From: Dialister micraerophilus DSM 19965
GTDB lineage: Bacteria; Bacillota; Negativicutes; Veillonellales; Dialisteraceae
Assembly: GCF_000194985.1 (NCBI RefSeq)
Contig: NZ_GL878519.1
Location: forward strand, 147,904-211,903
DNA: 64,000 bases
Direction of reading: 5' to 3'
The notes below the pieces were generated by a model. The model saw only the letters and a list, made by a program, of their open reading frames with translations. It ran no database searches and was not told the DNA's origin. Position 1 is the stretch's first letter. Every line of letters starts with the position of its first letter. The position numbers and the translations under genes were made by a program. Below, piece after piece: positions 18,256-27,682 of this stretch.

Positions 18256-19560
18256 TTATTTAATGTTTGAACTTTTGTAACCCTTTAATGCACTGATTAC
18301 TTTAATATTTTTCATATAAGGACGAAGTTTTTCCGGAACGGTAATTGAACCGTCTTCATTTTGATAATTTTCCATTATTGCAGCAACAGTTCTTCCTACA
18401 GCAAGTCCGGATCCGTTTAACGTATGTACAAACTCCGGCTTGGCTCCTTTACATCTGCGGAAACGAATATTGGCACGTCTGGCTTGGAAATCCAAACAAT
18501 TTGAGCAAGACGATATTTCTCTATATTTATTTTGTGCCGGCATCCAAACTTCAACGTCATAAGTTTTTGATGCTGAAAATCCTATATCCCCGGTACATAA
18601 ACATACTACTCTATATGGTAAATTTAATTCTTGTAAAACTTTTTCAGCTTCATTTGTTAAAGACTCCAATTCATCTTTGCTGTCTTCAGGTTTACAATAT
18701 TTAACCATTTCAACTTTTTGGAATTGATGTTGACGAATTAATCCACGTGTATCTTTTCCGGCAGATCCTGCTTCTTTTCTAAAACACGGTGTAAGTGCAG
18801 TAAAATGCACAGGAAGTATACTTGCATCTAAAATTTCACCTGCAAAATAGTTAGTTAAAGGCACTTCTGCTGTAGGTGTCATATACATTGTTTCCCCTTC
18901 AACTTTATACATATCTTCCGCAAATTTCGGAAGTTGTCCTGTACCTTGCATTGAAGATTCATTAATAATATATGGAGGAATAACTTCTGTAAATGTACCT
19001 TCTACAGTATGAAGATCTAACATGAAATTATAAACTGCTCGTTCTAATTTAGCTATTGCATCTATATAAAAAGTAAATCTTGCTCCTGAAACTTTCCCTG
19101 CACGTTCAAAATCCAGCATCTTAAGTGATTCACCCAATTCATAGTGTGCTTTTATAGGAAAATCAAATTTGCGCGGAACACCCCAACGTCTTATTTCAGG
19201 ATTTTCACTATCATCTTTACCTACCGGTACCGATTCATCTACAATATTAGGAATATGAAGTAATAGGTTATGTAATTCTTTTTCGATTTTATTTAAATCT
19301 ATATCTATTTCAGAAATTTGATTACCTACTTTACGCATTTCTGCAATAGCTGCAGATGCATCTTCACCTTTCTTCTTAGCTATTGCAATATTTTTACTTT
19401 CTATATTTCTTCTACTTTTTAATTTTTCGGTTTCTTGCAATAATTCACGTCTCTTTCGGTCAAGTTCCAAAACTTTATTTAAATCAAAATTATTATTTCG
19501 ATTTATCAAATTTTCCTTTACAAGGTCAAAATTTTCTCTTATAAATTTCAAATCAAGCAT
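18256..19560 (-). CDS. serS: Seryl-tRNA synthetase
   Basis: A 434-residue class II synthetase. The N-terminal long antiparallel coiled coil that grips the tRNA-Ser variable arm spans about residues 25-100. Motif 2 ([23 protein letters not shown]) and motif 3 ([18 protein letters not shown]) are intact. The ATG at 19560 follows AAAGGAG. Expression is controlled by the T-box leader directly upstream, so it should rise when uncharged tRNA-Ser accumulates. Confidence 0.97.
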   Translation of the reverse strand: MLDLKFIRENFDLVKENLINRNNNFDLNKVLELDRKRRELLQETEKLKSRRNIESKNIAIAKKKGEDASAAIAEMRKVGNQISEIDIDLNKIEKELHNLLLHIPNIVDESVPVGKDDSENPEIRRWGVPRKFDFPIKAHYELGESLKMLDFERAGKVSGARFTFYIDAIAKLERAVYNFMLDLHTVEGTFTEVIPPYIINESSMQGTGQLPKFAEDMYKVEGETMYMTPTAEVPLTNYFAGEILDASILPVHFTALTPCFRKEAGSAGKDTRGLIRQHQFQKVEMVKYCKPEDSKDELESLTNEAEKVLQELNLPYRVVCLCTGDIGFSASKTYDVEVWMPAQNKYREISSCSNCLDFQARRANIRFRRCKGAKPEFVHTLNGSGLAVGRTVAAIMENYQNEDGSITVPEKLRPYMKNIKVISALKGYKSSNIK

Positions 19561-19579
19561 TTTAATCTCCTTTTGCAAA

Positions 19580-19792
19580 CAAAAAAACCTCGCCTCATTG
19601 GGACGAAGTTATCGCGGTGCCACCCATATTCAGAAATTTAATAAATTTCCCTCATTGATTTTATAACGAAATCACTCGTTCGATTCTTCACCGACTGCTC
19701 CTGAGCGGATCTCTTTTTTACGGATACAAATTCTCACCAAACATTTGCTCTCTTGAAACTTTCAAAAAGATATTCTCATTCATCGCTTTCAA
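19580..19792 (-). promoter_or_regulatory. T-box leader of serS, specifier UCC (Ser)
   Basis: The minus strand carries the T-box core GGGTGGCACCGCG (19625-19613) followed by a terminator hairpin (CTTCGTC...GGCGAGG) and a run of T at 19587-19581. Stem I shows the AAGAGAGC...TTTGGTGAGAA apical motif and a k-turn-like base. By pairing TGAG with CTCA beneath the specifier loop, the codon position is TCC (19709-19707) followed by a purine, which is a serine codon. Uncharged tRNA-Ser should stabilise the antiterminator. No computed fold was run. Confidence 0.92.
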
Positions 19793-19796
19793 GGTA

Positions 19797-19825
19797 ATTA
19801 TAGACTATATATCAATTTTTGTAAA
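19797..19825 (-). promoter_or_regulatory. Promoter of the serS T-box transcript
   Basis: TTTACA (19825-19820) and TATAAT (19802-19797) on the minus strand, exactly 17 bases apart, immediately before the T-box stem I. Confidence 0.75.
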
Positions 19826-19828
19826 GAA

Positions 19829-19865
19829 ATAAAGGTAAATGAATAAAATAATTCATTTACCTTTA
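19829..19865 (-). terminator. Terminator of glyA
   Basis: A 16-base-pair hairpin (19829-19844 with 19850-19865, 5-base loop) built on AAAGGTAAATGAAT and its complement, just after the glyA stop. It overlaps the upstream side of the serS promoter region. Confidence 0.7.
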
Positions 19866-19867
19866 TT

Positions 19868-21109
19868 TTATAATTTTTCATACATAGGATATTTCTCACA
19901 CAATTTTTTTACACGTTTTTTACATTCAGATTGTTTTTCTTCCTTTTCAGAATTTTTTAAAGATACAGATATAATATCTGCAATTTCAATAAAATCTTTT
20001 TCATTTAAACCCCTTGTAGTAAGTGCTGCGGAACCTAATCGTATTCCACTTGTAACAAAAGAACTTAAAGTTTCAAAAGGAATTGTATTTTTATTGCAAG
20101 TAATTCCAATTTCATCTAAAATATTTTGTGCTTCTTTACCAGTAATACCAAGCGATGTCAAATCTGCCAAGAGAACATGTGTGTCCGTTCCGCCGGAAAC
20201 TACTCTTATTCCATTTTTTTGTAATGTGTCGGATAAAGCTTTTTCATTTAATTTTACTTTTTTTGCATAAATTTTAAAATCATCTTGCATTGCTTCACCG
20301 AATGCTACCGCCTTAGCTGCTATAACATGCATCAACGGTCCGCCTTGCATCCCCGGAAATACAGCTTTATCTATAAGTTTTGCATATTTTCCCTTACACA
20401 ATATCACTCCACCTCGAGGCCCTCTAAGAGTTTTATGAGTTGTAGTCGTTACAATATCAGCCCATTTCATAGGATTAGGATATTCATCTCCTGCAACCAA
20501 ACCTGCGAAATGTGCCATATCCACCATAAATAAAGCATTTACAGATTTTGCAATATATGAAATTCTTTCAAAATCTATTATTCTTGAATATGCACTTGTT
20601 CCACCTATGATAAGTTTAGGATTTACAGCTTTAGCCGTTTTTTCCAAAGCATCATAATCAATTAATTCGTCATCTTTACGTACTCCATATGGAATAACAT
20701 TAAAATATTTTCCGGAAATATTAACAGGACTACCATGAGTTAAATGTCCACCGTCATTTAAATTCATTCCCATAATCGTATCGCCGGGATTAAGCATAGC
20801 ATAATAAACAGCAAAATTTGCTTGTGACCCTGAATGCGGTTGAACGTTTGCATGTTCTGCATTAAATATTGTTTTTACTCTATTAATTGCAAGTTGTTCT
20901 ACTTTATCTACATATTCACATCCGCCATAATAACGTTTTCCCGGATATCCTTCAGCATATTTATTAGTAAGAATACTTCCTTGTGCCTCCAAAACAGCTT
21001 CACTTACAAAATTTTCAGAAGCAATCATTTCCAATTTATCACGTTGACGTGTTAATTCTTCTTTTATACTGAAAAAAATTTCAGGATCTAATTTTTTTAA
21101 ATTTTCCAT
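19868..21109 (-). CDS. glyA: Serine hydroxymethyltransferase
   Basis: A 413-residue PLP enzyme that converts serine and tetrahydrofolate to glycine and 5,10-methylene-tetrahydrofolate. The PLP lysine is Lys226 in [14 protein letters not shown], and the start region carries the typical [11 protein letters not shown]. It supplies one-carbon units that folD and fhs, about 33 kb away in this window, interconvert. The gene order with ywlG and rpiB matches Bacillus. Ribosome site AAAGGAT. Confidence 0.97.
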   Translation of the reverse strand: MENLKKLDPEIFFSIKEELTRQRDKLEMIASENFVSEAVLEAQGSILTNKYAEGYPGKRYYGGCEYVDKVEQLAINRVKTIFNAEHANVQPHSGSQANFAVYYAMLNPGDTIMGMNLNDGGHLTHGSPVNISGKYFNVIPYGVRKDDELIDYDALEKTAKAVNPKLIIGGTSAYSRIIDFERISYIAKSVNALFMVDMAHFAGLVAGDEYPNPMKWADIVTTTTHKTLRGPRGGVILCKGKYAKLIDKAVFPGMQGGPLMHVIAAKAVAFGEAMQDDFKIYAKKVKLNEKALSDTLQKNGIRVVSGGTDTHVLLADLTSLGITGKEAQNILDEIGITCNKNTIPFETLSSFVTSGIRLGSAALTTRGLNEKDFIEIADIISVSLKNSEKEEKQSECKKRVKKLCEKYPMYEKL

Positions 21110-21197
21110 ATATAAAAGTATCCTTTCTTAATAAATTATAATTTATAGTAAATAATATAGTAACAGTATATCATATCATTAAATTAAAAACTTACTC

Positions 21198-21243
21198 AAA
21201 AATAAAATGACCTCGAAAATTTTACTCGAGATCATTTTATTTT
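21198..21243 (-). terminator. Terminator after ywlG
   Basis: Long hairpin with arms of about 18 bases (AAAATAAAATGACCTCGA, complement with one mismatch at 21226-21243) ending in a T-rich stretch. Confidence 0.75.
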
Positions 21244-21250
21244 AAATCAG

Positions 21251-21796
21251 TTATTGTTTGGTATATCTTGCACGTTCTCCGCCCACAAGCATAGGTCTTG
21301 TTCTTGCACCGCAAACCAATGCTTCACCGATTTTATTATTTTTCAATCTTATCGGAACTGCAACACGTTTTAAATGCATTCCTATCATTGTCAATCCTAT
21401 GTCCAATCCTCCATGAGCTTTAACACTCATAACTGCAACAGGATCTTCAAACATTTCATATGCATTTGTAGAAAATGCTCCACCGGCATGAAGCCACGGA
21501 ACCACTGAAACTTCTTCCAAATTATATTTTTCAGCTGTTTTTCTTTCTACAATTAATGAGCGATTTAAGTGTTCACAACACTGAAAAGCAAGCAATAAAC
21601 CTTTTTCTTCAGCCGCTTTCATCAAAGTTGATACAACTGCAGTGCCTATTTCAAAAGAACTGTCTTTACCGATTCTTCCTCCTCGTATTTCGCTGGATGA
21701 ACCACCTATAACTATCAAATTACCTTTTTTAAAATTTGATACTTGACAAAGTTCTTCAAAAGCAGCTAAACTTTGTTTTTTTAATTCCTCATACAT
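21251..21796 (-). CDS. YwlG family protein (UPF0340)
   Basis: A 181-residue protein of the UPF0340/TIGR01440 family: VIGGSSSEIRGGRIGKDSS, CCEHLNRSLIVE, VPWLHAGGAFSTNAYE, HGGLDIGLTMIGMHLKRVAVP. It is conserved between rpiB and glyA in Bacillota. No biochemical function is established. It overlaps the rpiB stop by 8 bases. Confidence 0.9.
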   Translation of the reverse strand: MYEELKKQSLAAFEELCQVSNFKKGNLIVIGGSSSEIRGGRIGKDSSFEIGTAVVSTLMKAAEEKGLLLAFQCCEHLNRSLIVERKTAEKYNLEEVSVVPWLHAGGAFSTNAYEMFEDPVAVMSVKAHGGLDIGLTMIGMHLKRVAVPIRLKNNKIGEALVCGARTRPMLVGGERARYTKQ

Positions 21797-22241
21797 GATT
21801 ATGGCTCCTTTCTATTTGTCTGATTTTTTCAAGACGCCTTTCATGTCGACCACCTTCAAACTTTGAATTTATAAATGCGTCTAAAATACTTACTGCCAAT
21901 CCGGGACCTATTACTCTTGCTCCTAATGCCAATACATTTGCATCATTATGTGCTCTCGTAAAATGCGCTGAAAATTCATCACTGCACAATGCAGCTCTGA
22001 TTCCATTAATTTTATTTGCTGTAATTGACATTCCTATTCCTGTACCGCAAATCAATACGGCGTAAGTAACTTTTCCTGATAATACAAGTTTACATGCTTT
22101 CTCTGCATAATCAGGATAATCACAAGATTCTTGAGAATCAGTTCCGCAATCAATATAGGGTATTTTTAATTCTTGTAAATGCTTGATTAATTCATTCTTT
22201 AATAAAAATCCCCCATGATCTCCGGCTATGGCAATTTTCAT
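21789..22241 (-). CDS. rpiB: Ribose-5-phosphate isomerase B
   Basis: A 150-residue RpiB, the family length. It starts MKIAIAGDHGGF, has the active-site Cys in LICGTGIGMSITANK, and HNDANVLALGARVIG. It interconverts ribose 5-phosphate and ribulose 5-phosphate in the pentose phosphate pathway. The ATG at 22241 follows GAGGTG; an in-frame GTG at 22253 is part of that site. Confidence 0.94.
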   Translation of the reverse strand: MKIAIAGDHGGFLLKNELIKHLQELKIPYIDCGTDSQESCDYPDYAEKACKLVLSGKVTYAVLICGTGIGMSITANKINGIRAALCSDEFSAHFTRAHNDANVLALGARVIGPGLAVSILDAFINSKFEGGRHERRLEKIRQIERSHNHV

Positions 22242-22301
22242 AAATGCATTCACCTCTTTATATTTTTATAAAAAATTAATGTTTCTGACTATATAATACT
22301 T

Positions 22302-23339
22302 CTATTTCTCTACAAAAACAATATGCTGACCTGAAGCTTTTTTCAATCTGTTCATAATTGCCATACCAATTCCTTTATTATCTGTACCTTCTCCAATGAT
22401 TTGATCAATTTTTTTGGAATTGAAAAACAACAGTCCTTTAAACAAATTTCTTGCCATGCTTTTTTTATCGGAACGTTTACCCCAGCAAAATACTATACTG
22501 TTTTTCGGTAACTTTTCTGCTGTTTCTTTACTTACAAAAAATCCATATATTTTATCATTTTCATTTGAAACTTCAAGTATAGATTCTTCAACTTTATTCT
22601 CATTTCCTACATAAATTTCCAATGGAGCCGACGGTGCATAATGTCTATATTTCATTCCGGGAGCTTTCGGTTTTTCATTACTCTTTTTTAATGCCGTATC
22701 TAAAGAAGTTGGTGCTAATTCCGATAACATTTCTTGAGTAATTGCACCGGGACGATAAATTATTATTTTTCCTTCATTTACCGCAACAATAGTAGATTCC
22801 AAACCTATCTTACTGTCACCGTTATCTATTACCGCATTTATTCTACCGTCTAAATCGTTCAAAACGCTTTTTGCATATGTAGGACTCGGTCTAGTCGATA
22901 TATTTGCACTTGGACCTGCCAACGGAACTTTCGCTGCACGAATTAATGCTCTTGTTGCATTGTTATCTGGACATCTTATAGCTACTGTATCAAGTCCACC
23001 TGATGTTTCATAAGGTATAATATCTTTTTTTTCAAATACTATCGTTAAAGGTCCCGGCCAATATAAATCCATTAATTTATGTTCCAAATCATTTATATTT
23101 TTTACAAAATTTTTCACTTGAGATTTATCTGCAACATGAACAATTAAAGGGTTATCTGATGGACGACCTTTAGCTTTATAAATTTTTTTTGCCGCTTTTG
23201 AACTTAAAGCGTTTCCTCCAAGTCCATACACTGTTTCTGTTGGAAATGCTACAAGTCCGCCTTTTCTTATTATGTATCCTAATTTATTAACCAAATCGGA
23301 ATAATATTTTTTATTTACATTTATTTTTTTTGTTTTCAT
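22302..23339 (-). CDS. Threonylcarbamoyl-AMP synthase, Sua5 type
   Basis: A 345-residue enzyme with an N-terminal YrdC domain (GGLVAFPTETVYGLGGNA, KGRPSDNPLIVHV, GPSANISTRPSPT) and a C-terminal Sua5 domain after a linker (SPGMKYRHYAP-like PGMKYRHYAPSAPLEIY). It makes threonylcarbamoyl-AMP from threonine, bicarbonate and ATP for the t6A37 modification of tRNAs. It lies between prmC and rpiB as in Bacillus (ywlC). The Bacillus genes between these (spoIIR, ywlD, ywlE) are absent here. Confidence 0.93.
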   Translation of the reverse strand: MKTKKINVNKKYYSDLVNKLGYIIRKGGLVAFPTETVYGLGGNALSSKAAKKIYKAKGRPSDNPLIVHVADKSQVKNFVKNINDLEHKLMDLYWPGPLTIVFEKKDIIPYETSGGLDTVAIRCPDNNATRALIRAAKVPLAGPSANISTRPSPTYAKSVLNDLDGRINAVIDNGDSKIGLESTIVAVNEGKIIIYRPGAITQEMLSELAPTSLDTALKKSNEKPKAPGMKYRHYAPSAPLEIYVGNENKVEESILEVSNENDKIYGFFVSKETAEKLPKNSIVFCWGKRSDKKSMARNLFKGLLFFNSKKIDQIIGEGTDNKGIGMAIMNRLKKASGQHIVFVEK

Positions 23340-23461
23340 TAATTTTCTTTCCGCAAAATTTCACTCTTATTTTGCTTTTAATAAATTCACTCTTATATAT
23401 TGTATATTCACTTTATATCTTCACTCAAATATGTGTTTAAGTCAACAATATTTAAACAAAT

Positions 23462-23492
23462 AAAAACAGATTCTTTATAAAAAAAGAATCTG
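23462..23492 (-). terminator. Terminator of prfA-prmC
   Basis: Hairpin CAGATTCTT (23467-23475) with AAGAATCTG (23484-23492) and, on the minus strand, five T residues directly after the stem. Confidence 0.8.
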
Positions 23493-23509
23493 CCGAGGTT
23501 TCATCAATT

Positions 23510-24376
23510 TTATTTTCGTATACAATAAACGGCTCTTTCTATATTTCCATAATCTTTAATTATTTCAAAATCGGTAAAATATCCTGTTGATTCAAACATT
23601 TCTTTTACAATCAAGCTTTGATGAATTCCTACTTCAACAGCTAAAAATCCGCCTGAATTTAAAAATTTTTCTGCATTTTCCGCTATTTTTCTATAAAAAT
23701 TTAACCCGTCTTTACCTCCATCTAAAGCAATCAACGGTTCATTTTTAACTTCTTTTTGTAAAAATTCAATATCATCTGTAGGTATATATGGAGGATTACT
23801 GAATATACCGTCAAATTTTTCACCTTTTTTTAAAGCGTTAAAAAAATCTCCCTTTCTTAATTCTATTCTATTTTCCAATGATAAATTTTTTATATTTTTT
23901 TTGGAGATTTCAATAGCATCATCAGATATATCAATACCTACACCTTTTGCATTTTTACAATATTTTAAAAAGCTGCATATTATTGCTCCGCTTCCGCATC
24001 CTATATCAGCCACAAACAGTTCTATATCATTTTTATGAATTTGTATAACTTTTTCTACCCATGTTTCCGTATCCGGTCTTGGAATTAAAACCTTATCATT
24101 AACAAAAAATTTAAATCCCATAAAATCTTTTTCGCCTATAAGTGTTGCTACTGAAAAACCATTTATTCTATTTTGAATAAGTTTTTTAAATTCTTTCAAT
24201 TCATTTTTATTAACTATTTGTTCAAAATCTGTATATAAATATATTCTTGTCTTTTTTAAAACATATGATAAAAGAAGTTCCGCATCCAATCTTGGGGTTT
24301 CCAATTTATGCTTTTTAAAGTATTCAGTTGTCCAATTTAGTAATTTTTTTATTGTCCAAATTTCTTTTTCAACCAT
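23510..24376 (-). CDS. prmC: Peptide chain release factor N5-glutamine methyltransferase PrmC
   Basis: A 288-residue methyltransferase. The N-terminal helical domain contains TPRLDAELLLSYVL, the SAM site reads VADIGCGSGAIICS, and the catalytic NPPY motif is in FSNPPYIPTDD. It methylates the glutamine of the GGQ motif of release factors. It overlaps the end of its substrate gene prfA by 8 bases. Confidence 0.95.
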   Translation of the reverse strand: MVEKEIWTIKKLLNWTTEYFKKHKLETPRLDAELLLSYVLKKTRIYLYTDFEQIVNKNELKEFKKLIQNRINGFSVATLIGEKDFMGFKFFVNDKVLIPRPDTETWVEKVIQIHKNDIELFVADIGCGSGAIICSFLKYCKNAKGVGIDISDDAIEISKKNIKNLSLENRIELRKGDFFNALKKGEKFDGIFSNPPYIPTDDIEFLQKEVKNEPLIALDGGKDGLNFYRKIAENAEKFLNSGGFLAVEVGIHQSLIVKEMFESTGYFTDFEIIKDYGNIERAVYCIRK

Positions 24377-25448
24377 TACCTTCCCCTTCTTTAATTTTGA
24401 GATTTAAATCTGCCTCTATCAATCGATCTATAATCGGTTCCATATATCCGTTCATAAAACTATCCATTTGATAAACTGAAACGCCTATACGATGATCTGT
24501 AATTCTTCCTTGCGGATAATTGTATGTACGTATACGTTCAGATCTATCTCCTGACCCTACTTGTTCTTTTCTGTTTTGAGCAGTTTCACTTTTAGTTTTA
24601 CGTAAAGCTTCATCATAAAGTCTGGCTTTTAAAATTTGCATCGCTTTTTCTCTATTTTGTCTTTGATCTCTTTCATTTTGACAAGTTACTACAATTCCTG
24701 TAGGTAAATGTGTTATACGAATTGCCGATGAAGTTTTATTTATATGCTGTCCGCCCGCTCCGGATGCTCTATATACATCTACACGTATATCTTCTTTAGA
24801 TATTTCTATATCTACATCTTCAGCTTCCGGAAGTACAGCAACTGTTACTGCTGAAGTATGTACTCTGCCTGAACTTTCCGTTTCAGGTATACGCTGCACT
24901 CTATGTACTCCGCTTTCAAACTTCAAAATAGAATATGCATTATGACCGTCTATAGTACATATAACTTCACGATATCCTCCAAGATCCGTTTCATTCATGT
25001 CTACAATAGAACATTTCCATTTTCTATGTTCTGCAAATTTTAAATACATTTTTAAAAGATCTGCTACAAATAATGCAGCTTCATCTCCACCTGTTCCGGC
25101 ACGAATTTCCAAAATTACATTTCTGCTATCGTTCGGATCTTTAGGAATTAAAAGTAAGTGAAGCTGATGTTCTAATTTTTCTATTTCTTTTTCAGCCTCT
25201 TTTAAATCTTCTTTTGCCAATTCAAAAAGTTCTTCTTGATTTTTATCATTTAAAATTTCAAGTGCGGCATTTTGGGTTTCAACTACTTTTTTATATTGTC
25301 TGTATAAAGTTACAATTTCACCCAATTCTGCATGTTCTTTTGAAAATTTTCTCCATTTTTCTTGATTTTCTATTACAGACGGATCGCTCAACTTATCTTC
25401 CAGTGTTAAATATCTATTTTCAATTCCTTGTAATTTATCTGTTTTCAT
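24369..25448 (-). CDS. prfA: Peptide chain release factor 1
   Basis: A 359-residue RF1 that ends translation at UAA and UAG. The stop-codon reading tripeptide PxT is Pro188-Glu-Thr190, and the GGQ peptidyl-hydrolysis motif is at 232-234 (RASGAGGQHINKTSSA). ATG at 25448 lies behind a GGGGGAAAG site; an earlier in-frame start at 25460 is within it. PrmC follows and should methylate the GGQ Gln. Confidence 0.96.
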   Translation of the reverse strand: MKTDKLQGIENRYLTLEDKLSDPSVIENQEKWRKFSKEHAELGEIVTLYRQYKKVVETQNAALEILNDKNQEELFELAKEDLKEAEKEIEKLEHQLHLLLIPKDPNDSRNVILEIRAGTGGDEAALFVADLLKMYLKFAEHRKWKCSIVDMNETDLGGYREVICTIDGHNAYSILKFESGVHRVQRIPETESSGRVHTSAVTVAVLPEAEDVDIEISKEDIRVDVYRASGAGGQHINKTSSAIRITHLPTGIVVTCQNERDQRQNREKAMQILKARLYDEALRKTKSETAQNRKEQVGSGDRSERIRTYNYPQGRITDHRIGVSVYQMDSFMNGYMEPIIDRLIEADLNLKIKEGEGNG

Positions 25449-25521
25449 ACTTTCCCCCATACAACATAATTCTTTTTTAGTATACCAAAAAAACTGCTAA
25501 ATATACAAAAAGCAGCAAAAT

Positions 25522-25543
25522 AAAAAACAGGGCTCTTACCCTG
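25522..25543 (-). terminator. Terminator of rpmE
   Basis: CAGGG/CCCTG hairpin with a 6-base loop (25528-25543) followed on the minus strand by six T residues. Confidence 0.8.
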
Positions 25544-25547
25544 CTTC

Positions 25548-25799
25548 TTATTCTGCTGTTTTTCCATAACGTTTATTGAACTTTTCAATACGTCCACGAG
25601 CTTTACCGAAACGTTGCTGTCCTGTGTAGAACGGATGAGATTTACTACTGATATCAATATTAATCAGAGGGTATTCATTACCATCTTCCCATTTCACTGT
25701 CTGTGCAGACGTAGCTGTAGAACGAGTCAAAAATGAATAATCAGCACCGGTGTCGCGGAAAACGACTGGATGATAATCCGGATGAATTCCTTTTTTCAC
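25548..25799 (-). CDS. rpmE: Ribosomal protein L31, type B (zinc-independent)
   Basis: An 83-residue type B L31: [71 protein letters not shown]. There are no Cys residues, so it cannot bind zinc as the CxxC type does. It is usually named rpmE2 or ytiA. The GTG at 25799 follows GAGGTG at 6 bases and gives the family's normal start; a longer reading from 25823 adds eight residues ahead of it. Confidence 0.93.
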   Translation of the reverse strand: MKKGIHPDYHPVVFRDTGADYSFLTRSTATSAQTVKWEDGNEYPLINIDISSKSHPFYTGQQRFGKARGRIEKFNKRYGKTAE

Positions 25800-25901
25800 T
25801 TCTTGCACCTCACTTCTTAACATAGATAATTCTTACTGATTATAACAAAATAAATAATTCATTGCAAGACACTACATACATATTATTTACAAATCAAAAT
25901 T

Positions 25902-26225
25902 CTATTTTTTCATAAAATTTTCTATTTCTTTTATAAAACTGTCTTTTGCATGATAACCGATTATTCTTCCCAACTCTTTACCGTTTCTATAAATAACAAA
26001 TGTAGGAAATCCTTGCACTTTAAACGATTGTGCCAATTCTGGAAGTTCTTCACTATTTAATTTAAAAAATTTCATTCTGCCGCTATACATCTCTTCAAGT
26101 TTCTTTAATGTCGGTTCCATAACTTGGCAAGGACGACACCATGCTGCCCAAATGTCCAATACTGTCAATCCTTTTTCTGAAAATACATATGCCTCCAAAG
26201 CTTCTTTTGAATGAATGTCTATCAT
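25902..26225 (-). CDS. Thioredoxin-like protein with WCRPC active site
   Basis: A 107-residue thioredoxin fold. The redox site is Cys30-Arg-Pro-Cys33 (WAAWCRPCQ) in place of WCGPC, and the cis-proline loop GFPTF is present. It probably reduces protein disulfides in the cytoplasm. The Arg change may alter the redox potential. ATG at 26225 follows GAGGGGAG, 13 bases after the rng stop, so it is the last gene of the elongation operon. Confidence 0.88.
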   Translation of the reverse strand: MIDIHSKEALEAYVFSEKGLTVLDIWAAWCRPCQVMEPTLKKLEEMYSGRMKFFKLNSEELPELAQSFKVQGFPTFVIYRNGKELGRIIGYHAKDSFIKEIENFMKK

Positions 26226-26238
26226 AGCTTCTCCCCTC

Positions 26239-27654
26239 TTAATCTTTATTAAGTAAAATGCTATAAACATCTCTATGTAAACTTTTATTTTCTTTTATAA
26301 AAATTTTTTTACCGAATTCTTTTTCCCACAAATCTATGTACTTTCTCAAATAATTTGCAACTTCAACCTGACACTCAATAGTTAAATCAAATGAAGAATT
26401 TCCTGTTTTTCTCATAAATTCCAAATCTTTGTGAATTTTATTTGAAATTCGCTTTAAAGTGAAAACTTTACCTACTCCGCCACAAACAGAACAATCATCA
26501 TAATATTTATATAATAAACTATGTACTGTTCGTTCTCTGGTCATTTCTACAAGTCCTAACGATGTCATTCCGCAAATAACCGTTTTTACAAAATCTTTTT
26601 TTAATTCTTTTTTTAAATATCCTATCAACTGCTCTCTTCGCTTTAAATCTTTCATATCTATGAAATCTATCATAATGATTCCGCCGATTCCACGAAGTCG
26701 AAGTTGTCTTGCTATTTCACAAGCAGCTTCTTTATTTACAAAAAATGCTACATCTTCATGTGACATATTTTTATTAAATGAGCCTGAATTTACATCAATT
26801 ACAGTAAGAGCCTCAGCATAATCAAAAATAATACTTCCTCCCGACTTCAGCTCAATTTTCCTTTTGTATAACTTTTGAATTTCATCTTCAATATTAAATA
26901 CTTCAAATAAAGGTTTTTTCTCATTATAAAAAGTTATAGTTTTTGAATATTCGGGAAAATATTCTGATATTAATTTATTCATACGATTGTATGTAGATTT
27001 ATCATCAATAAGAAGTTTTTTTACATCTTTATCTAAATAATCTCTAATACATCGCATTGATAAATCACTATTCCTATATAGAAGTCCAGTATTTTTTTCT
27101 CTTTTAAATCTTTTTTGCACAACATCAGATTCGTAAATAAGTTTTTTTAGTTCTTTCAGAAAAGATTCTACACTTGTTTCAATTGATTCAGTTCGAATAA
27201 TCGCACCATATCCTTCAGGAAGTATTGTTTTTGTAATATTTCTAAATTTTTCTCTTAAATCTTCATCATGAATTTTTTTTGATACTCCGATATAATTTGT
27301 ACCTTTTATAAGAACTGCATATTTCCCTTTGAAAGAAATTTTTTCAGTTACAAGAGGACCTTTTGTATAAGTACTTTCTTTTTTTATTTGAACTAAAAGA
27401 GTCTCCCCCTCAGTGGGTAATGTACCACGATTTATAATATCATCATAGCGCAAATAAGCATTTTTACCGCCACCGATATCCAAAAACACTCCGTTTATTG
27501 AATTTACTACATTTTTTACTATACCTACGTATATTTCTCCGGCAACTTCTTCTGATGAATTATCTTCAATAATCAAATCATTTAAAATTTCATCTTCTAC
27601 TACGGCAAGCATAGATTCTTCCGAACTTACACTTAGTAATAAATATTTATTCAT
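26239..27654 (-). CDS. rng: Ribonuclease E/G family endoribonuclease
   Basis: A 471-residue RNase G-type protein: S1 RNA-binding domain near the start (EIYVGIVKNVVNSINGVFLDIGGGKNAYL), catalytic DNase I-like part with DVNSGSF and IGGIIMIDFIDM, and the zinc-link CSVCGGVG. It processes rRNA and starts mRNA turnover. Since RNase Y is also encoded in this window, the organism has both major initiating RNases. It follows rodA in the elongation operon. Confidence 0.93.
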   Translation of the reverse strand: MNKYLLLSVSSEESMLAVVEDEILNDLIIEDNSSEEVAGEIYVGIVKNVVNSINGVFLDIGGGKNAYLRYDDIINRGTLPTEGETLLVQIKKESTYTKGPLVTEKISFKGKYAVLIKGTNYIGVSKKIHDEDLREKFRNITKTILPEGYGAIIRTESIETSVESFLKELKKLIYESDVVQKRFKREKNTGLLYRNSDLSMRCIRDYLDKDVKKLLIDDKSTYNRMNKLISEYFPEYSKTITFYNEKKPLFEVFNIEDEIQKLYKRKIELKSGGSIIFDYAEALTVIDVNSGSFNKNMSHEDVAFFVNKEAACEIARQLRLRGIGGIIMIDFIDMKDLKRREQLIGYLKKELKKDFVKTVICGMTSLGLVEMTRERTVHSLLYKYYDDCSVCGGVGKVFTLKRISNKIHKDLEFMRKTGNSSFDLTIECQVEVANYLRKYIDLWEKEFGKKIFIKENKSLHRDVYSILLNKD

Positions 27655-27682
27655 ATACAATCGCTTTCATTTCTAAATAAAA

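Noticed and set aside
25445-25657. Alternative frame over the end of rpmE
   Set aside because: It is a shadow of rpmE running through the terminator, with no ribosome site or domain.
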